A stretch of 64,000 bases of DNA from Microbulbifer yueqingensis (GCF_900100355.1 NZ_FNFH01000005.1:62001-126000); one strand, 5' to 3'. Shown: positions 35,400-44,856, numbered from the stretch's first letter. Notes: generated by a model not told the origin, from the sequence alone. Made by a program: numbers and translations.

Positions 35400-36755
35400 A
35401 TGAGCACTCCAGTATTCTCTCCTACCAACCACACCCGTTTGCCCGTGGCCATCATTGGCGCAGGCCCCGTTGGGCTCGCGGCGGCAGCACACCTTCTGGA
35501 ACGCGGTATAGAACCGCTGGTTTTGGAGCAGGGCAATGAGGTCGGCCACTCCATTCTGAAGTGGGGGCATGTACGGCTCTTTTCCCCCTGGCGATACAAC
35601 ATTGACCAGGCGAGCCGGCGACTCCTGGCTGAACGCGAATGGCAGGAGCCTTGTCCCGATGAATTTCCGACCGGGACACAATTGGTAAAACAATACTTGC
35701 GGCCGTTGGCCGAGCATCCCGACATTGCATCGCGCCTGCTTTTAAAGAACAGGGCCATTTCTATAACCCGGAAAGGGTTTGACCTGTTATCCAGCGCGGG
35801 CCGGCATGGGGCTCCCTATGTGGTTCGGATTGAGCGGGGCGGGCAGGAGGAGGAAATTCTCGCTCAGGCGGTGATCGATGCCTCCGGGACCTACTTGACC
35901 CCGAACGTAGTGGGAGCCGATGGTGTTGCAGCAATTGGCGAGAAATCAAATGCTGGATCGATTTTTTACGGTATACCCGACATTCTCAACAAACAGCGCG
36001 AGCACTATGCAAACCGCCGCGTTCTGGTTATAGGCGCGGGGCATTCGGCTTTTAATGTGCTGCAAGATCTGGTGAAAATGGCCGAGTCGGAGCCGCAGAC
36101 GGAGATACATTGGGCGATTAGAGGCGCTTCTCTCGACAGGATATTTGGCGGTGGCGAAAATGACCAGCTGAAAGAACGCGGGAAATTAGGCTTGGTTATC
36201 AAGAAACTGGTTGCCCAGGGAACAATTCACCTACATCTGGGGGTTCGCGTTGGGCGTATTACTCGCGGCGACCAAGGCCTTGTTGCTCACTCTGACAATG
36301 TGAGCTTACCTGCGGTCGACCAAATTGTCGCGGTGACCGGCTTCCGGCCAGACCTGTCGCTCTGCGATGAAATCAGGCTTGCACTGGACCCCGCAACACA
36401 GAGCCCGGTTGCACTGGCTCCCCTGATCGATCCTAACGAACATAGCTGCGGTACGGTAAGGCCTCACGGCGCCGACGAACTGAAGCACCCGGATGAGAAT
36501 TTTTATATCGTGGGCATGAAAAGTTATGGCCGCGCGCCCACCTTCCTGATGCTGACCGGGTATGAACAGGTCCGCTCTGTGGTAGCGGCTATTGCGGGTG
36601 ACTGGCAGGCCGCAAAGCAGGTCGAATTGGTGCTACCTGAAACCGGTGTTTGCCATACGCAGTTTTCGCCTCGCTTACTCCAAAAGCAGCCCCCCATAAA
36701 TAAACTGCGGGACTCCGGCACCAGTAGCTGCTGTGCACCTGAGTGTTGTGCCTGA
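35400..36755 (+). CDS. FAD/NAD(P)-dependent monooxygenase, ArsO-like, with Cys-rich tail
   Basis: A 451-residue flavoprotein. GAGPVGLAAAAHL (about 20-32) binds FAD; VLVIGAGHSAFNV (about 204-216) binds NADPH, the two-Rossmann plan of flavin monooxygenases. The tail ends SSCCAPECCA, four cysteines in two pairs, suggestive of binding a thiophilic metalloid. Similar proteins (ArsO) occur in ars operons. AAGGAAAGG precedes the ATG. Substrate unproven. Confidence 0.8.
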   Translation: MSTPVFSPTNHTRLPVAIIGAGPVGLAAAAHLLERGIEPLVLEQGNEVGHSILKWGHVRLFSPWRYNIDQASRRLLAEREWQEPCPDEFPTGTQLVKQYLRPLAEHPDIASRLLLKNRAISITRKGFDLLSSAGRHGAPYVVRIERGGQEEEILAQAVIDASGTYLTPNVVGADGVAAIGEKSNAGSIFYGIPDILNKQREHYANRRVLVIGAGHSAFNVLQDLVKMAESEPQTEIHWAIRGASLDRIFGGGENDQLKERGKLGLVIKKLVAQGTIHLHLGVRVGRITRGDQGLVAHSDNVSLPAVDQIVAVTGFRPDLSLCDEIRLALDPATQSPVALAPLIDPNEHSCGTVRPHGADELKHPDENFYIVGMKSYGRAPTFLMLTGYEQVRSVVAAIAGDWQAAKQVELVLPETGVCHTQFSPRLLQKQPPINKLRDSGTSSCCAPECCA

Positions 36756-36902
36756 AACCGCACTTGCAGTAGAGCCCGCAGTAGGGCGCGCACTTATTGT
36801 TCGGTCGTACAGAGGCGGTTGGCGCCGGGCGCTCAACCCCCTCTTTGCGACCCTTTCTGCGACCAGAGTAATGCCTGAAACGCGCTAGCAAGGCGCCTCC
36901 GC

Positions 36903-37436
36903 TTACCGATCCAGGGTTCCGCGGGGCGGGTAGTCATTTTCCAGCACGAAGTCGACTGCCCCCAGGAGGTCCTCGATGCGTGGCCGCGCGAACGGGGCGG
37001 ACTGTACATACGCCGCAAACAGGGTCTGGTCCGGCTTGATGATAAAGACGGCGGGCTCGCTGAACATCTGCGGCTCCTCTTCCTTGATGCTTTCCGAGAA
37101 GAACAGTCCCCAGTCCCTGGCCTGGTCTTCGGTCAGGCCGTAACCCACCGCCAGCTTGTCGATATCCCACTCTTCTTTGCTGCGTGAGGCGCGGTCCTGG
37201 CTGTCCATGCTCACCACAAAAACCTGGGTGCCCTTGTCCTCAAACTTACCCACATTCTTGTTGAGTTCTTGCAGGATGCTCTTGCAAATGGGGCAATGCA
37301 GCCCCCGGTAGAAAATCAGCAGGGTGAAATTCTCCGGCGTTTGTTTGGCCAGTTCCCAGCTGCCACCATCTGTGGTGCTGACAGACAAATCCGGTGCTTT
37401 TGCTCCCGGCAGCGGCGGTGTCGATCTGCTACTCAT
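36903..37436 (-). CDS. Peroxiredoxin-like (AhpC/TSA) protein
   Basis: A 177-residue thioredoxin-fold protein with GLHCPICKS (Cys48 and Cys51) at the catalytic position, a CPxC rather than the typical single peroxidatic Cys of Prx. The family is the 'peroxiredoxin-like' redoxin group. Likely reduces peroxides or disulfides in the cytoplasm, as no signal peptide is present. CAGGGA upstream of the ATG. Convergent with the monooxygenase gene. Confidence 0.85.
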   Translation of the reverse strand: MSSRSTPPLPGAKAPDLSVSTTDGGSWELAKQTPENFTLLIFYRGLHCPICKSILQELNKNVGKFEDKGTQVFVVSMDSQDRASRSKEEWDIDKLAVGYGLTEDQARDWGLFFSESIKEEEPQMFSEPAVFIIKPDQTLFAAYVQSAPFARPRIEDLLGAVDFVLENDYPPRGTLDR

Positions 37437-37674
37437 ATTCCCTGTCCCTTGGCTTTGAAAGTTTTCCCCGGCTCATGTTGCAACCAGCCCTCTCGCGGTA
37501 AGCGGTAGAAACCTGTCGGCGGATCAATTGCTGGAAACCGTGTCCACGGTTCCCTCGGACAGGTTCCCACCCACTCTCCCCATGTGGGGCAGCACGGGCC
37601 AGAGTATTGTAGAAGACGGAATACCCCCTACCCGCTCGTGGCGGCTTTACCGCCGGGCGGCGCAGCACCCGAGC

Positions 37675-38745
37675 TCAGTAGCCGGTCATCTCCAGGTAGC
37701 CCTCACCCCTGTGGCTGCCGCCGACAGTCACCGGACCCTCCCAGTAGCGGAAGCTGCCGGGGTTCCAGTAATCGCCGTCCCAGGAGCGCACCTCCAGCTC
37801 TAGCCCGGCGCCGGGCACCTGTAGGCGCCATTCCACCGGCACCCTGCCGTAGCGGGTGTCCCGGTATGCGAGCGGCGCGAGGCTGAATTCATTGGGATCC
37901 AGCGTGCGGGCGCTGCCGTCGGCGGCTACCAGGGTGCCGGCGAAAAAGTCTTCGGTGCCGCGGATGCGGAACAGCATCAGGTGGCGACCGTCCTGCAGGT
38001 GCAGCGCCAGCCAGTCCCACCCCTGCTGGTCCGGCTGCAGGTACTGGCTGCTCCATTCCCGGTCGAACCAGCCCCGCCCCTTCACCCGGAATTTCTTGCC
38101 AGCCAGCGTCACCTCGCCCTCGCTCACGCGTAGCGGGTAGCTGAAGTACATGGAGCCGCCGCCACCGGCGGACTTGGCGCTGAAACCGCGCTCGCCGTGC
38201 AGCACGGCGGGCAGTTGTGGCTCCAGCTGCAGGCGATAGGCGAAGTCGTCGCTCTCTACCGCCAGGGCCCACCGATTAGCCCCGGCGCTGCCCAGCTGCC
38301 AGTGATCGATCCAGGCGGTAAATGGCTCGGCCTTCACGCCGGCCTGGCCGGTTCCGCCGCGGGCGCTGCGGGATTCGAAGCGGTGTTCGCCCGGCCGGCT
38401 CAGGGCGGCGTGGGCCAGCCAGATTTCCTCGCGGCGCCAGCCCGGCTCATTCGTTTCGAACGGGCCGGGCTTCACACCCATGCGAAACAGGGTCCACTGC
38501 ACGCCGAAGCGCTCGTCGCTCTCATCATTCTCGCTATGCAGGTTGGCGGTGAGGTACCACCACTCCAGGCGGTAGCGCCGGTGCGGGCCCAGGTCCCGTG
38601 GCAGTTTCACGGTGGTGCCCGGCGTCGCCTGGTGAAAGCCCGCGGGCGGCTCACTCATGGCGCCGATGGACGCGTCGCGCCCGGCCGGCTCACCGCAGCC
38701 GGCCAGCAATAACACCAGCAGCAGTATTGGCCCCGCCCTATTCAT
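37675..38745 (-). CDS. AttH/CrtC-like lipocalin-domain lipoprotein
   Basis: A 356-residue lipoprotein (lipobox LLAGC, Cys17). YRLEWWYLTANL, then WFDREWSSQYL and GWDWLALHLQDGR are signatures of the hydroxyneurosporene synthase-like/AttH lipocalin family. It overlaps the permease gene by 8 bp, and the trio ATPase-permease-AttH is a recurrent unit. The lipocalin probably binds a hydrophobic molecule handled by the transporter at the inner membrane. Substrate unknown. Confidence 0.87.
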   Translation of the reverse strand: MNRAGPILLLVLLLAGCGEPAGRDASIGAMSEPPAGFHQATPGTTVKLPRDLGPHRRYRLEWWYLTANLHSENDESDERFGVQWTLFRMGVKPGPFETNEPGWRREEIWLAHAALSRPGEHRFESRSARGGTGQAGVKAEPFTAWIDHWQLGSAGANRWALAVESDDFAYRLQLEPQLPAVLHGERGFSAKSAGGGGSMYFSYPLRVSEGEVTLAGKKFRVKGRGWFDREWSSQYLQPDQQGWDWLALHLQDGRHLMLFRIRGTEDFFAGTLVAADGSARTLDPNEFSLAPLAYRDTRYGRVPVEWRLQVPGAGLELEVRSWDGDYWNPGSFRYWEGPVTVGGSHRGEGYLEMTGY

Positions 38746-41119
38746 TCTTGAGGGTCTCCAGTCGCACCGGGTCCCGCATCAGCGCGCCCACCACGGCGCC
38801 GATCAGCAGGCAGGCCAGCCACACCTGCAGCCAGAAACCCGGGTAAAGATACAGCGGCAGCGCCCAGCCAAAGGCAGCGGGGTTCACGCCGGCCACCAGC
38901 ACCCAGCTGAGGAAAATTCCCAGCGGCGTCGCCAGTATTCCCTGCAGGCCGGTGACCAGCATGCTGTGCACAATCAACCGGTGTCGCAGCTGCCGCCGCG
39001 GCACCCCGTAAACGTGCAGCAACGTATAGCTGCGCTGGCGCAGCCGGAATATCACCACCCCCATCAGCGCCAGCGCCGTACCGGCCAGTGCCAGGGTCAG
39101 GCCGTTTAGCAGCCTGGTCATCTGGAAGGTGCGGGCGAAGGCGGTGTTGGCGGCCTGCTTCAGGCCCGCCTGGTCCCGCAGGCGGCTCCCGGCCAGCCAG
39201 GGGTATTGCGCCGGCCAGTCGCGCCAGCCGGAATCCGCGTCCGCCACACCCAGTACAAAAGTCGTATAGCGCCCGGGCAGCGCGTCGGGCACCGCGCCGA
39301 CCGGCAGCAGCAGCTCGCCCTCGGGGCGACCGTAGTCGGCGTAGATACCGATCACCGAGCGCGTCAGCGGCTGCGCCCCGAGGACAAAGCGGATCTCGTC
39401 ACCGACGCCCAGCGACTGCCGGCGGGCCAGCTGCTCGTTCACCAGCACGCCCTGTTGCGACAGGGCGGCCCAGGGCCGGGGCACGGCATCCAGGAAAGGC
39501 CAGTCCCGCAGCAGCGGCGAGGCCGGATCCACCGCCAGTACATCCACCGACCTGGCGCCGAGCAGGCCGCGGCCGCGCACCATGGGCAGCACCGTGTTCA
39601 CCCCGGGCAGGTCGCGCAGCCGCCCGCTCCAGTCCGCGGGGTCCACCGGGCGGCCGGGGTCCAGGTACAGGTCGCCCTGCAGGCGCTGGTCCAGCCAGCG
39701 GGCAAAGGTGGACTCGAACCCGGTGACCATGGCCTGCACGCCGACGGCCGCGGCGATCGCAAATGCCAGCGCCACCAGCGGAAGTTGCAGCAACCGGCAG
39801 AGCGCGCGCATTTCCGCGCACGACCATTCCAGCAGCGGCCGGCGGCTGTGGCGTTCTGCCCGGGCCAACAGGCGGTCCAGCAGGCCCGGCAACAACAGGC
39901 CGGCGCCGGCCAGGCAGCCGGTGGTGGCGACGAATATCAGCCAGAGTTTCTCCGCTGCCAGCAGCGCAGCCAGGGAAACCGCTATCAGCAGCAGGGGCAC
40001 CAGTGAGCCCGCCCACGGCCGGCGCCGCCCGCCCATCCGCGCCGCGCGCTTCTCTCCATTGCGACCATTGCGACGCAGCATCAGCAGGTCGAGCGAGGCC
40101 CAGCCCACCACTATTGCCAGGATCAGTACCATGCCGAGCCAGGTCTCCGCCGCGGGCGGGCGCTGCGCCAGGGCCTCCACACTGAAAAGACCGCTCAGGG
40201 TCCAGCGGAAGCCCCCGGCCATGGCCGATGCCAGCATCCCTCCCAGCCAGACACCGACGCTGCCGCCCACCAGGGCCAGTAAAAGTACCTCCGTGGCCAG
40301 TACCAGCCGCAGCCGCGATACCTGCACGCCGAGACGCACCAGGATCTCCAGGGTGCGGCGCCGCTGCTCCAGCGCAAAACGGTAGATGCTGCGCACCAGC
40401 AGCGCAGCCACCAGCAGCGCCAGCGCGCCCAGCGCATCGAGGTTCAGCAGGAAGGCCTCGACCAGGGAATCCGGCTCGACACCATAGTCTTCTACCCGCG
40501 TACGGTAGCCGGGCGGCAGCGACCGTGTTTCCAGTTCTGCTGCCGGCAGCAGTATCTCGAGCTGCGCGCGCCCGGCCGGGGCCAGTTCAGCGGCCACGGC
40601 GATATCGGCCAGCAGGGTTCCCGGCGGGACCCCGCCGGCCTGTTCGAGCCGGTAGTCAGCGGCACCCGGCAGCGACAGCTCGCGCCAGCGGGCCAGGTCC
40701 GCGGCACTACCGAGCAGCAGCGGCCGGTCGAGGTCGGCCATCAGTTCATCGATCGCTTCCTCCAGCAGTGGCGCCCCGCCACTGTACTGGCGCAGGCAAG
40801 CGGCGGTGAAAGGGTCGATCCCCACGAGTTCCGGTGCCTCAGGGGCCGGGAAGTACACCTGTAGCCGGGGCGAGGCGCAGAGCCCCGCCCGGCGCAGGCG
40901 GGCAAAATCGTCCACGTCGACCGCCCGGCCGTCGACACGCACCACGACCAGGCGCGGCTCCAGTGCGGCGCGGGACTGGGCAACGGCCTCCTCGGCGCGG
41001 CCGGTCAGCGAGCGCACGCCGCTCCAGAGCATGGCGGCGCACACCAGGATCAGCAGCAGGCCCGCCAGCTGCCCCGGGTGGCGACGGTAGTGGCTCAGGA
41101 AGACAGTGCCGAGTCCCAT
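38738..41119 (-). CDS. FtsX/MacB-like ABC transporter permease
   Basis: A 793-residue permease of the large two-FtsX-domain type, with about ten TM segments: one at 14-36, then clusters near 275-400, 430-490 and 680-790. Large periplasmic loops contain MacB-like regions. ATG at 41119 was chosen: it overlaps the ATPase by 25 bp, and residues upstream of it only mirror the ATPase gene. Such permeases act on lipoproteins or lipids by mechanotransmission rather than classical transport. Confidence 0.9.
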   Translation of the reverse strand: MGLGTVFLSHYRRHPGQLAGLLLILVCAAMLWSGVRSLTGRAEEAVAQSRAALEPRLVVVRVDGRAVDVDDFARLRRAGLCASPRLQVYFPAPEAPELVGIDPFTAACLRQYSGGAPLLEEAIDELMADLDRPLLLGSAADLARWRELSLPGAADYRLEQAGGVPPGTLLADIAVAAELAPAGRAQLEILLPAAELETRSLPPGYRTRVEDYGVEPDSLVEAFLLNLDALGALALLVAALLVRSIYRFALEQRRRTLEILVRLGVQVSRLRLVLATEVLLLALVGGSVGVWLGGMLASAMAGGFRWTLSGLFSVEALAQRPPAAETWLGMVLILAIVVGWASLDLLMLRRNGRNGEKRAARMGGRRRPWAGSLVPLLLIAVSLAALLAAEKLWLIFVATTGCLAGAGLLLPGLLDRLLARAERHSRRPLLEWSCAEMRALCRLLQLPLVALAFAIAAAVGVQAMVTGFESTFARWLDQRLQGDLYLDPGRPVDPADWSGRLRDLPGVNTVLPMVRGRGLLGARSVDVLAVDPASPLLRDWPFLDAVPRPWAALSQQGVLVNEQLARRQSLGVGDEIRFVLGAQPLTRSVIGIYADYGRPEGELLLPVGAVPDALPGRYTTFVLGVADADSGWRDWPAQYPWLAGSRLRDQAGLKQAANTAFARTFQMTRLLNGLTLALAGTALALMGVVIFRLRQRSYTLLHVYGVPRRQLRHRLIVHSMLVTGLQGILATPLGIFLSWVLVAGVNPAAFGWALPLYLYPGFWLQVWLACLLIGAVVGALMRDPVRLETLKNE

Positions 41120-41781
41120 GGCTCCAGGGCTCCCTGCCGCAGCTCCAGCACCCGGTCGCAGCGCCGGGCCAGCTCGGTGTTGTGGGTGACGATAAGGGCG
41201 CCCAGCGCCCGCTCGCGGATGGCGTCGAAGAACAGAGGCGCCACCCGGGCGGCGGTGGCCTGGTCGAGGCTGCCGGTGGGTTCGTCGGCGAGAATCAGCT
41301 CGGGCTCCATGGCGAAGGCGCAAGCCAGCGCCGCCCGCTGGCGCTGGCCGCCGGAAAGCTGGTCGGGATAGCGGTTGGCGGTGGCGGTGATATCCAGGCG
41401 CTCGAGCAACGCCTGGCCGGCGTGCTCCTGCAGGCCGGCGAGCCCGGCGCGAAAGGCAATGTTGCGGGCGACGGTGAGGGTGGGAATCAGGTTGCCGTCC
41501 TGGAACAGGGTGGCGATGCGCGTTCGGCGCAGCTCGGCCCAGCGGGCCTCGCCCAGCTGCGCCTGGTCCATGCCGAATACGCGCAGCTCACCGCTGTCCG
41601 GTGGCAGCAGGCCGTTCAGCAGGTTCAGCAGCGTGCTCTTGCCCGAGCCCGAGGGCCCGACCACGGCCACCGCCTCGCCGCGCCGCAGTTCCAGCGACAG
41701 TCCGCGCAGCACGCTGACCTGTTCGCGGCCGTTGCGGTAGGAGCGGTTGAGATCCCGCGCCTGTACCAGGATGTCGTCCAT
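41095..41781 (-). CDS. ABC transporter ATP-binding protein (LolD/MacB type)
   Basis: A 228-residue ATPase with Walker A GPSGSGKST near 40, Q-loop (TLFQDGNLIP), signature LSGGQRQR and Walker B LILADEPTG, all intact. ATG at 41781 (MDDILVQARDLNRSYRNG) follows GGGAATGCT. It energises the permease at 38738-41119. Confidence 0.95.
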   Translation of the reverse strand: MDDILVQARDLNRSYRNGREQVSVLRGLSLELRRGEAVAVVGPSGSGKSTLLNLLNGLLPPDSGELRVFGMDQAQLGEARWAELRRTRIATLFQDGNLIPTLTVARNIAFRAGLAGLQEHAGQALLERLDITATANRYPDQLSGGQRQRAALACAFAMEPELILADEPTGSLDQATAARVAPLFFDAIRERALGALIVTHNTELARRCDRVLELRQGALEPWDSALSS

Positions 41782-41854
41782 AGCATTCCCTGTCCGGGCC
41801 GCTCCCGATTCGCGGCTGGTGCCAGTGTTGCCTCCCTGCCAGGCCCGGCCGCGC

Positions 41855-42514
41855 CTAGGCGGAGTGCAGGGGGCGGTCGTCCTCCGGGGGCGGCTGCCGG
41901 CGATCTTCCTCCAGCGAGCGCTGGATGGCTGCATCCAGTTCCTGCAGTGCGCGGCGCAGTTCCTCGGCGGATTGTTCCATGGCCTCGGACGCCCGCTCGC
42001 CCAGTTCCTGCTGTGCCTGTCCCAGCTCCTCCAGCATGCGCTCCATCTGTGTATTCACTTCGTCAGCCGAGTCATTGAACTGGCTGGAAAACTCTTCGCC
42101 GAGCCGCTCGAGCTCGTTGAACAGGTCGCCGATCGCACCGCCACTGAAACTCCGGGTGGTGCGTTTATAGTCAACCAGCCACGCGCCGTCGCGGCGCACC
42201 AGGTAGGTGACAAGGGAGCGGCTGCGCTCGCGCGCCCCCTGCTGGCGGGCGAGTTCCGTCTCTACGATGGCCTCGTCGCCGTCGATGACCACCCTGCCCC
42301 AGGCCAGCTGGTAGCCCGCCCACTTGCTGCCGAAGCCGTCGTAGCCATCCGGGTCGGCCAGCGTCGAGTACCGGGCGACATCGCGGCGGTCGTCATCGAT
42401 GACCGCCTCCCAGAAGGCCGTGGTTACCTCCTGGGGGGTTTCCGGCCCCGAACAGGCCGACAGCAGGGCGGCGATGCAGGAGAGGAGGAAAAGGCGAAGG
42501 TACTGGATTCTCAT
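41855..42514 (-). CDS. Putative lipoprotein with C-terminal helical segment
   Basis: A 219-residue lipoprotein (LLSAC, Cys21). Residues 25-125 look like a small NTF2-like or DUF4878-type domain (PQEVTTAFWEAVIDDDRRDV). Residues 130-205 form a Glu/Gln-rich coiled coil ending Pro-rich. It lies 73 bp upstream of the ATPase and may belong to the same operon. Function unknown. Confidence 0.75.
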   Translation of the reverse strand: MRIQYLRLFLLSCIAALLSACSGPETPQEVTTAFWEAVIDDDRRDVARYSTLADPDGYDGFGSKWAGYQLAWGRVVIDGDEAIVETELARQQGARERSRSLVTYLVRRDGAWLVDYKRTTRSFSGGAIGDLFNELERLGEEFSSQFNDSADEVNTQMERMLEELGQAQQELGERASEAMEQSAEELRRALQELDAAIQRSLEEDRRQPPPEDDRPLHSA

Positions 42515-42630
42515 ACGCGGATGGCTGCTCGATAGTCGGTGAGAGGTTATGCCTGGCGTGTCCCCGCCGGGCTGGGGAACCGCGATTATAAATCAAGCGG
42601 CCGGCGTTTTCGTGCATGCCTTCGGCAGCA

Positions 42631-43323
42631 TCACTCCGCCCGGTAGGGATACTGGTTGATGAAATTTCCCACCGGCGCGTAATTGCAGGCGACGTAGGTC
42701 TTGTACCACCGGCCGGCCCGGCACTGGTAGGAGCCGCAGCCCACCGCCTTCGGCAGCCGGTTGCCGGCGCTGTCGAAGACCTCGGTCGAGTTCCAGATCA
42801 CCTGGGTGTAGTGGCCGACCATTGGCCCGCGGGTGCGGAATCGCCGGTATCGATAGTCAGCCGCCTCCGACACCCACAGGTCCACGGCCCGGGCGATCGC
42901 GTCCCTGCCCGGAGGGAACCCGGTCGACGCAGTGTGGGAGAAGACGGCCAGGTTCTCGCCGACATGGGTGTAATTCCTGTTGCCGCCGTTGGCGTGGTAG
43001 TCGCGCACGCGATTGCGGTTGTGCTGCATGGCATCCCGCTCGCACATGTGCCTGGCCCAGTTGAAGGCGGTAACCGCGAGCGCCCGGTCGTGCACCAGCA
43101 TGTCCACCGGTGGCAGGGGTTTGGGGCTGTTGGGCAGCTTGCCGCGGTTCAGCCGCTGGCGGACCTGGTTGTGCAGGCGCACCGCCGGGCAGCTGTCGCC
43201 CTCCAGGCACAGGCCCGGATGGGTTGCCCCGGAAGCGGCGGGGCCCGCCGCAGCGGGTGCGGCGGCGATTGCGCCGGCCAGCAACAGGGACAGGATCAGG
43301 CCGGTGGCCGGTAACTGTTTCAT
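42631..43323 (-). CDS. Secreted CAP (SCP/PR1-like) domain protein
   Basis: A 230-residue protein with signal peptide (residues 1-26, cut near APAAAG). The CAP domain has HNQVRQRLN, the YTHVGENLA motif, VGHYTQVIWNSTEV and a Cys-rich end (GCGSYQCRAG, YVACNYAPVGN). The His/Glu cavity residues are kept. Resembles eukaryotic CRISP/PR-1 more than the short bacterial YkwD type. ATG at 43323 was chosen for the signal peptide. Role in the periplasm or outside is unknown. Confidence 0.9.
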   Translation of the reverse strand: MKQLPATGLILSLLLAGAIAAAPAAAGPAASGATHPGLCLEGDSCPAVRLHNQVRQRLNRGKLPNSPKPLPPVDMLVHDRALAVTAFNWARHMCERDAMQHNRNRVRDYHANGGNRNYTHVGENLAVFSHTASTGFPPGRDAIARAVDLWVSEAADYRYRRFRTRGPMVGHYTQVIWNSTEVFDSAGNRLPKAVGCGSYQCRAGRWYKTYVACNYAPVGNFINQYPYRAE

Positions 43324-43525
43324 TGCGATTCCCCGAACTACTGTTGTCTTCACTCTGATCGATGCCGGCTGGCGCAGGTTCCCCGGCAGGGCGGCCACGC
43401 ACAGCACGGCATCCCGTTCCGCCTGCACGGGCAGGATGCGCGAAGCTGGTCTAGAGTCAGGATAGTTGGCGCGATTTTTTGTGCCCGGTGTTTGTGCCCG
43501 GCGATGGCTGCTGGAGGTTTCCCGG

Positions 43526-43906
43526 ATGAACTGGTACTTCAAGGTCCTGAGAAAATATGCCGTGTTCAGCGGCCGGGCGCGGCGCAGCGAATACTGGTTT
43601 TTTTTCCTCTTCAACCTGCTGTTCACCCTGATACTGACCGCGATCGATATCTCGCTGGATTTCTACAACGCCGAGGCCGGCATCGGCGTGCTCAGCGGAA
43701 TCTACGCCCTGTTTGTGCTCATCCCCTCCATTGCCGTCACCGTGCGGCGGCTGCACGATACCGGTCGCACCGGCTGGTGGTTCCTGATCGTGCTGGTGCC
43801 GGTGCTCGGCGCCCTGGTGCTGCTGTTTTTCATGGTGCTGGATAGCGAGCGCGGCACCAACGAGTTCGGGCCCCACCCGAAAAACCCGCTGGAGGATTCT
43901 CTCTAG
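43526..43906 (+). CDS. DUF805 membrane protein
   Basis: A 126-residue DUF805 protein with three or four TM segments: FSGRARRSEYWFFFLF at the N-terminus and VRRLHDTGRTGWWFLIVL are the family signatures. ATG at 43526 after GGAGG. Its last codons overlap the start of a 22-bp tandem repeat. Function unknown. Confidence 0.92.
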   Translation: MNWYFKVLRKYAVFSGRARRSEYWFFFLFNLLFTLILTAIDISLDFYNAEAGIGVLSGIYALFVLIPSIAVTVRRLHDTGRTGWWFLIVLVPVLGALVLLFFMVLDSERGTNEFGPHPKNPLEDSL

Positions 43907-43997
43907 TCCCGCTGAGGGCTCTCTTTAGTCCCGCTAAGGGCTTTCTCCAGTCCCGCCGAAGGCTCTCTTTAATCCCGCTGAGGGCTCTCTCTAGCCC
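43898..43997. repeat. 22-bp tandem repeat, four and a half copies
   Basis: Units start at 43898, 43920, 43942, 43964 and 43986 with consensus TCTCTTTAGTCCCGCTGAGG plus GC; copies differ at 2-5 positions. It fills the space between the convergent DUF805 and AraC genes and covers both stop codons. No spacers, so it is not CRISPR. Confidence 0.9.
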
Positions 43998-44845
43998 CGG
44001 TCCGGTAATTCCGGCCCTTCCCGGGAGGAGCGGCGGAACTGCTGTGGCGTCGCGCCGAAGCGCCGCTTGAACTTGCTGCACAGGTGGGCGCTGTCGGTGA
44101 ACTCGCAGCGGTGGGCAATATCCGCGATACGCAATTCCGTGTACGCCAGCAGGTGCGCGGCGTGTTGCAGCTTCCGGTCCAGCAGGAAGTCCTGGTAGCG
44201 CAGGTTCAGCGTGCGGTGGAACAACCGCGAGAAGTGGCTGCGGGAGATACCGCAGAGGGCGGCGGCATCATCCAGCGGCAGCGTCAGCTGGCGGCTGTCG
44301 CGAAAGTGCTCGAGCAATGGCCGCAGCCGCGTGATGGCAGGCGCGGGCACCGCAGGCGCGCCTGCCCCCGCCACTAGCTGGGCCAGGTTGTGCAGCAGCA
44401 ACTGCACCAAGCGATCGCCCGGGTGCAGCTGGCCCGGCTCCCGCCCGAGGTCGCAGCACCAGTCCAGCAACATGGCCAGGCGCTCCATACTGCGGTTGTC
44501 AGGCCGCTGCAGGAAAGGTCCCTCCGCCCGCAGGGCGCGCGCGTCCTGTGCGTCCAGCTGCAGCGGGTCCAGTTGCAGCAGGAAGAAATCCTGTGCCGCG
44601 CCTTCCAGGTGCAGCTCATGCACCGTCAACGGCGGCAGGAACAGCACGCTGCCGTCGCCGATATCCAGCGGCTCGCCGTCAAGCAGGGCACGGCCGCAGC
44701 CGCGCAGGAACACCAGCACCTCCAGCAGGCCATGAACATTCGGCCCGACTGACAGCAGCTCATCCGCGCCCCGCTGGCAGCGCAACACCCGCAGCGGCTG
44801 CCCCGGTGGCAGCTCGGTGTTTTCGGCCCAATATGCGCTGTGCAT
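43991..44845 (-). CDS. AraC family transcriptional regulator
   Basis: A 284-residue regulator. N-terminal cupin-like ligand domain (residues 1-150, with LLEVLVFLRGCGRALLDG) and C-terminal double HTH (about 185-275): LDDAAALCGISRSHFSRLFH and IADIAHRCEFTDSAHLCSKF. ATG at 44845. The upstream extension in frame mirrors the DUF3667 gene. It may regulate the neighbouring DUF3667 genes; ligand unknown. Confidence 0.92.
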   Translation of the reverse strand: MHSAYWAENTELPPGQPLRVLRCQRGADELLSVGPNVHGLLEVLVFLRGCGRALLDGEPLDIGDGSVLFLPPLTVHELHLEGAAQDFFLLQLDPLQLDAQDARALRAEGPFLQRPDNRSMERLAMLLDWCCDLGREPGQLHPGDRLVQLLLHNLAQLVAGAGAPAVPAPAITRLRPLLEHFRDSRQLTLPLDDAAALCGISRSHFSRLFHRTLNLRYQDFLLDRKLQHAAHLLAYTELRIADIAHRCEFTDSAHLCSKFKRRFGATPQQFRRSSREGPELPDRG

Positions 44846-44856
44846 GGTGGTTTGCC

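Noticed and set aside
40834-42078. Plus-strand open frame opposite the ABC genes
   Set aside because: Arg/Pro/Gly-rich shadow; the minus strand carries intact ABC motifs.
43898-43997. Possible CRISPR array
   Set aside because: Repeats are contiguous with no spacers and no cas genes are nearby.
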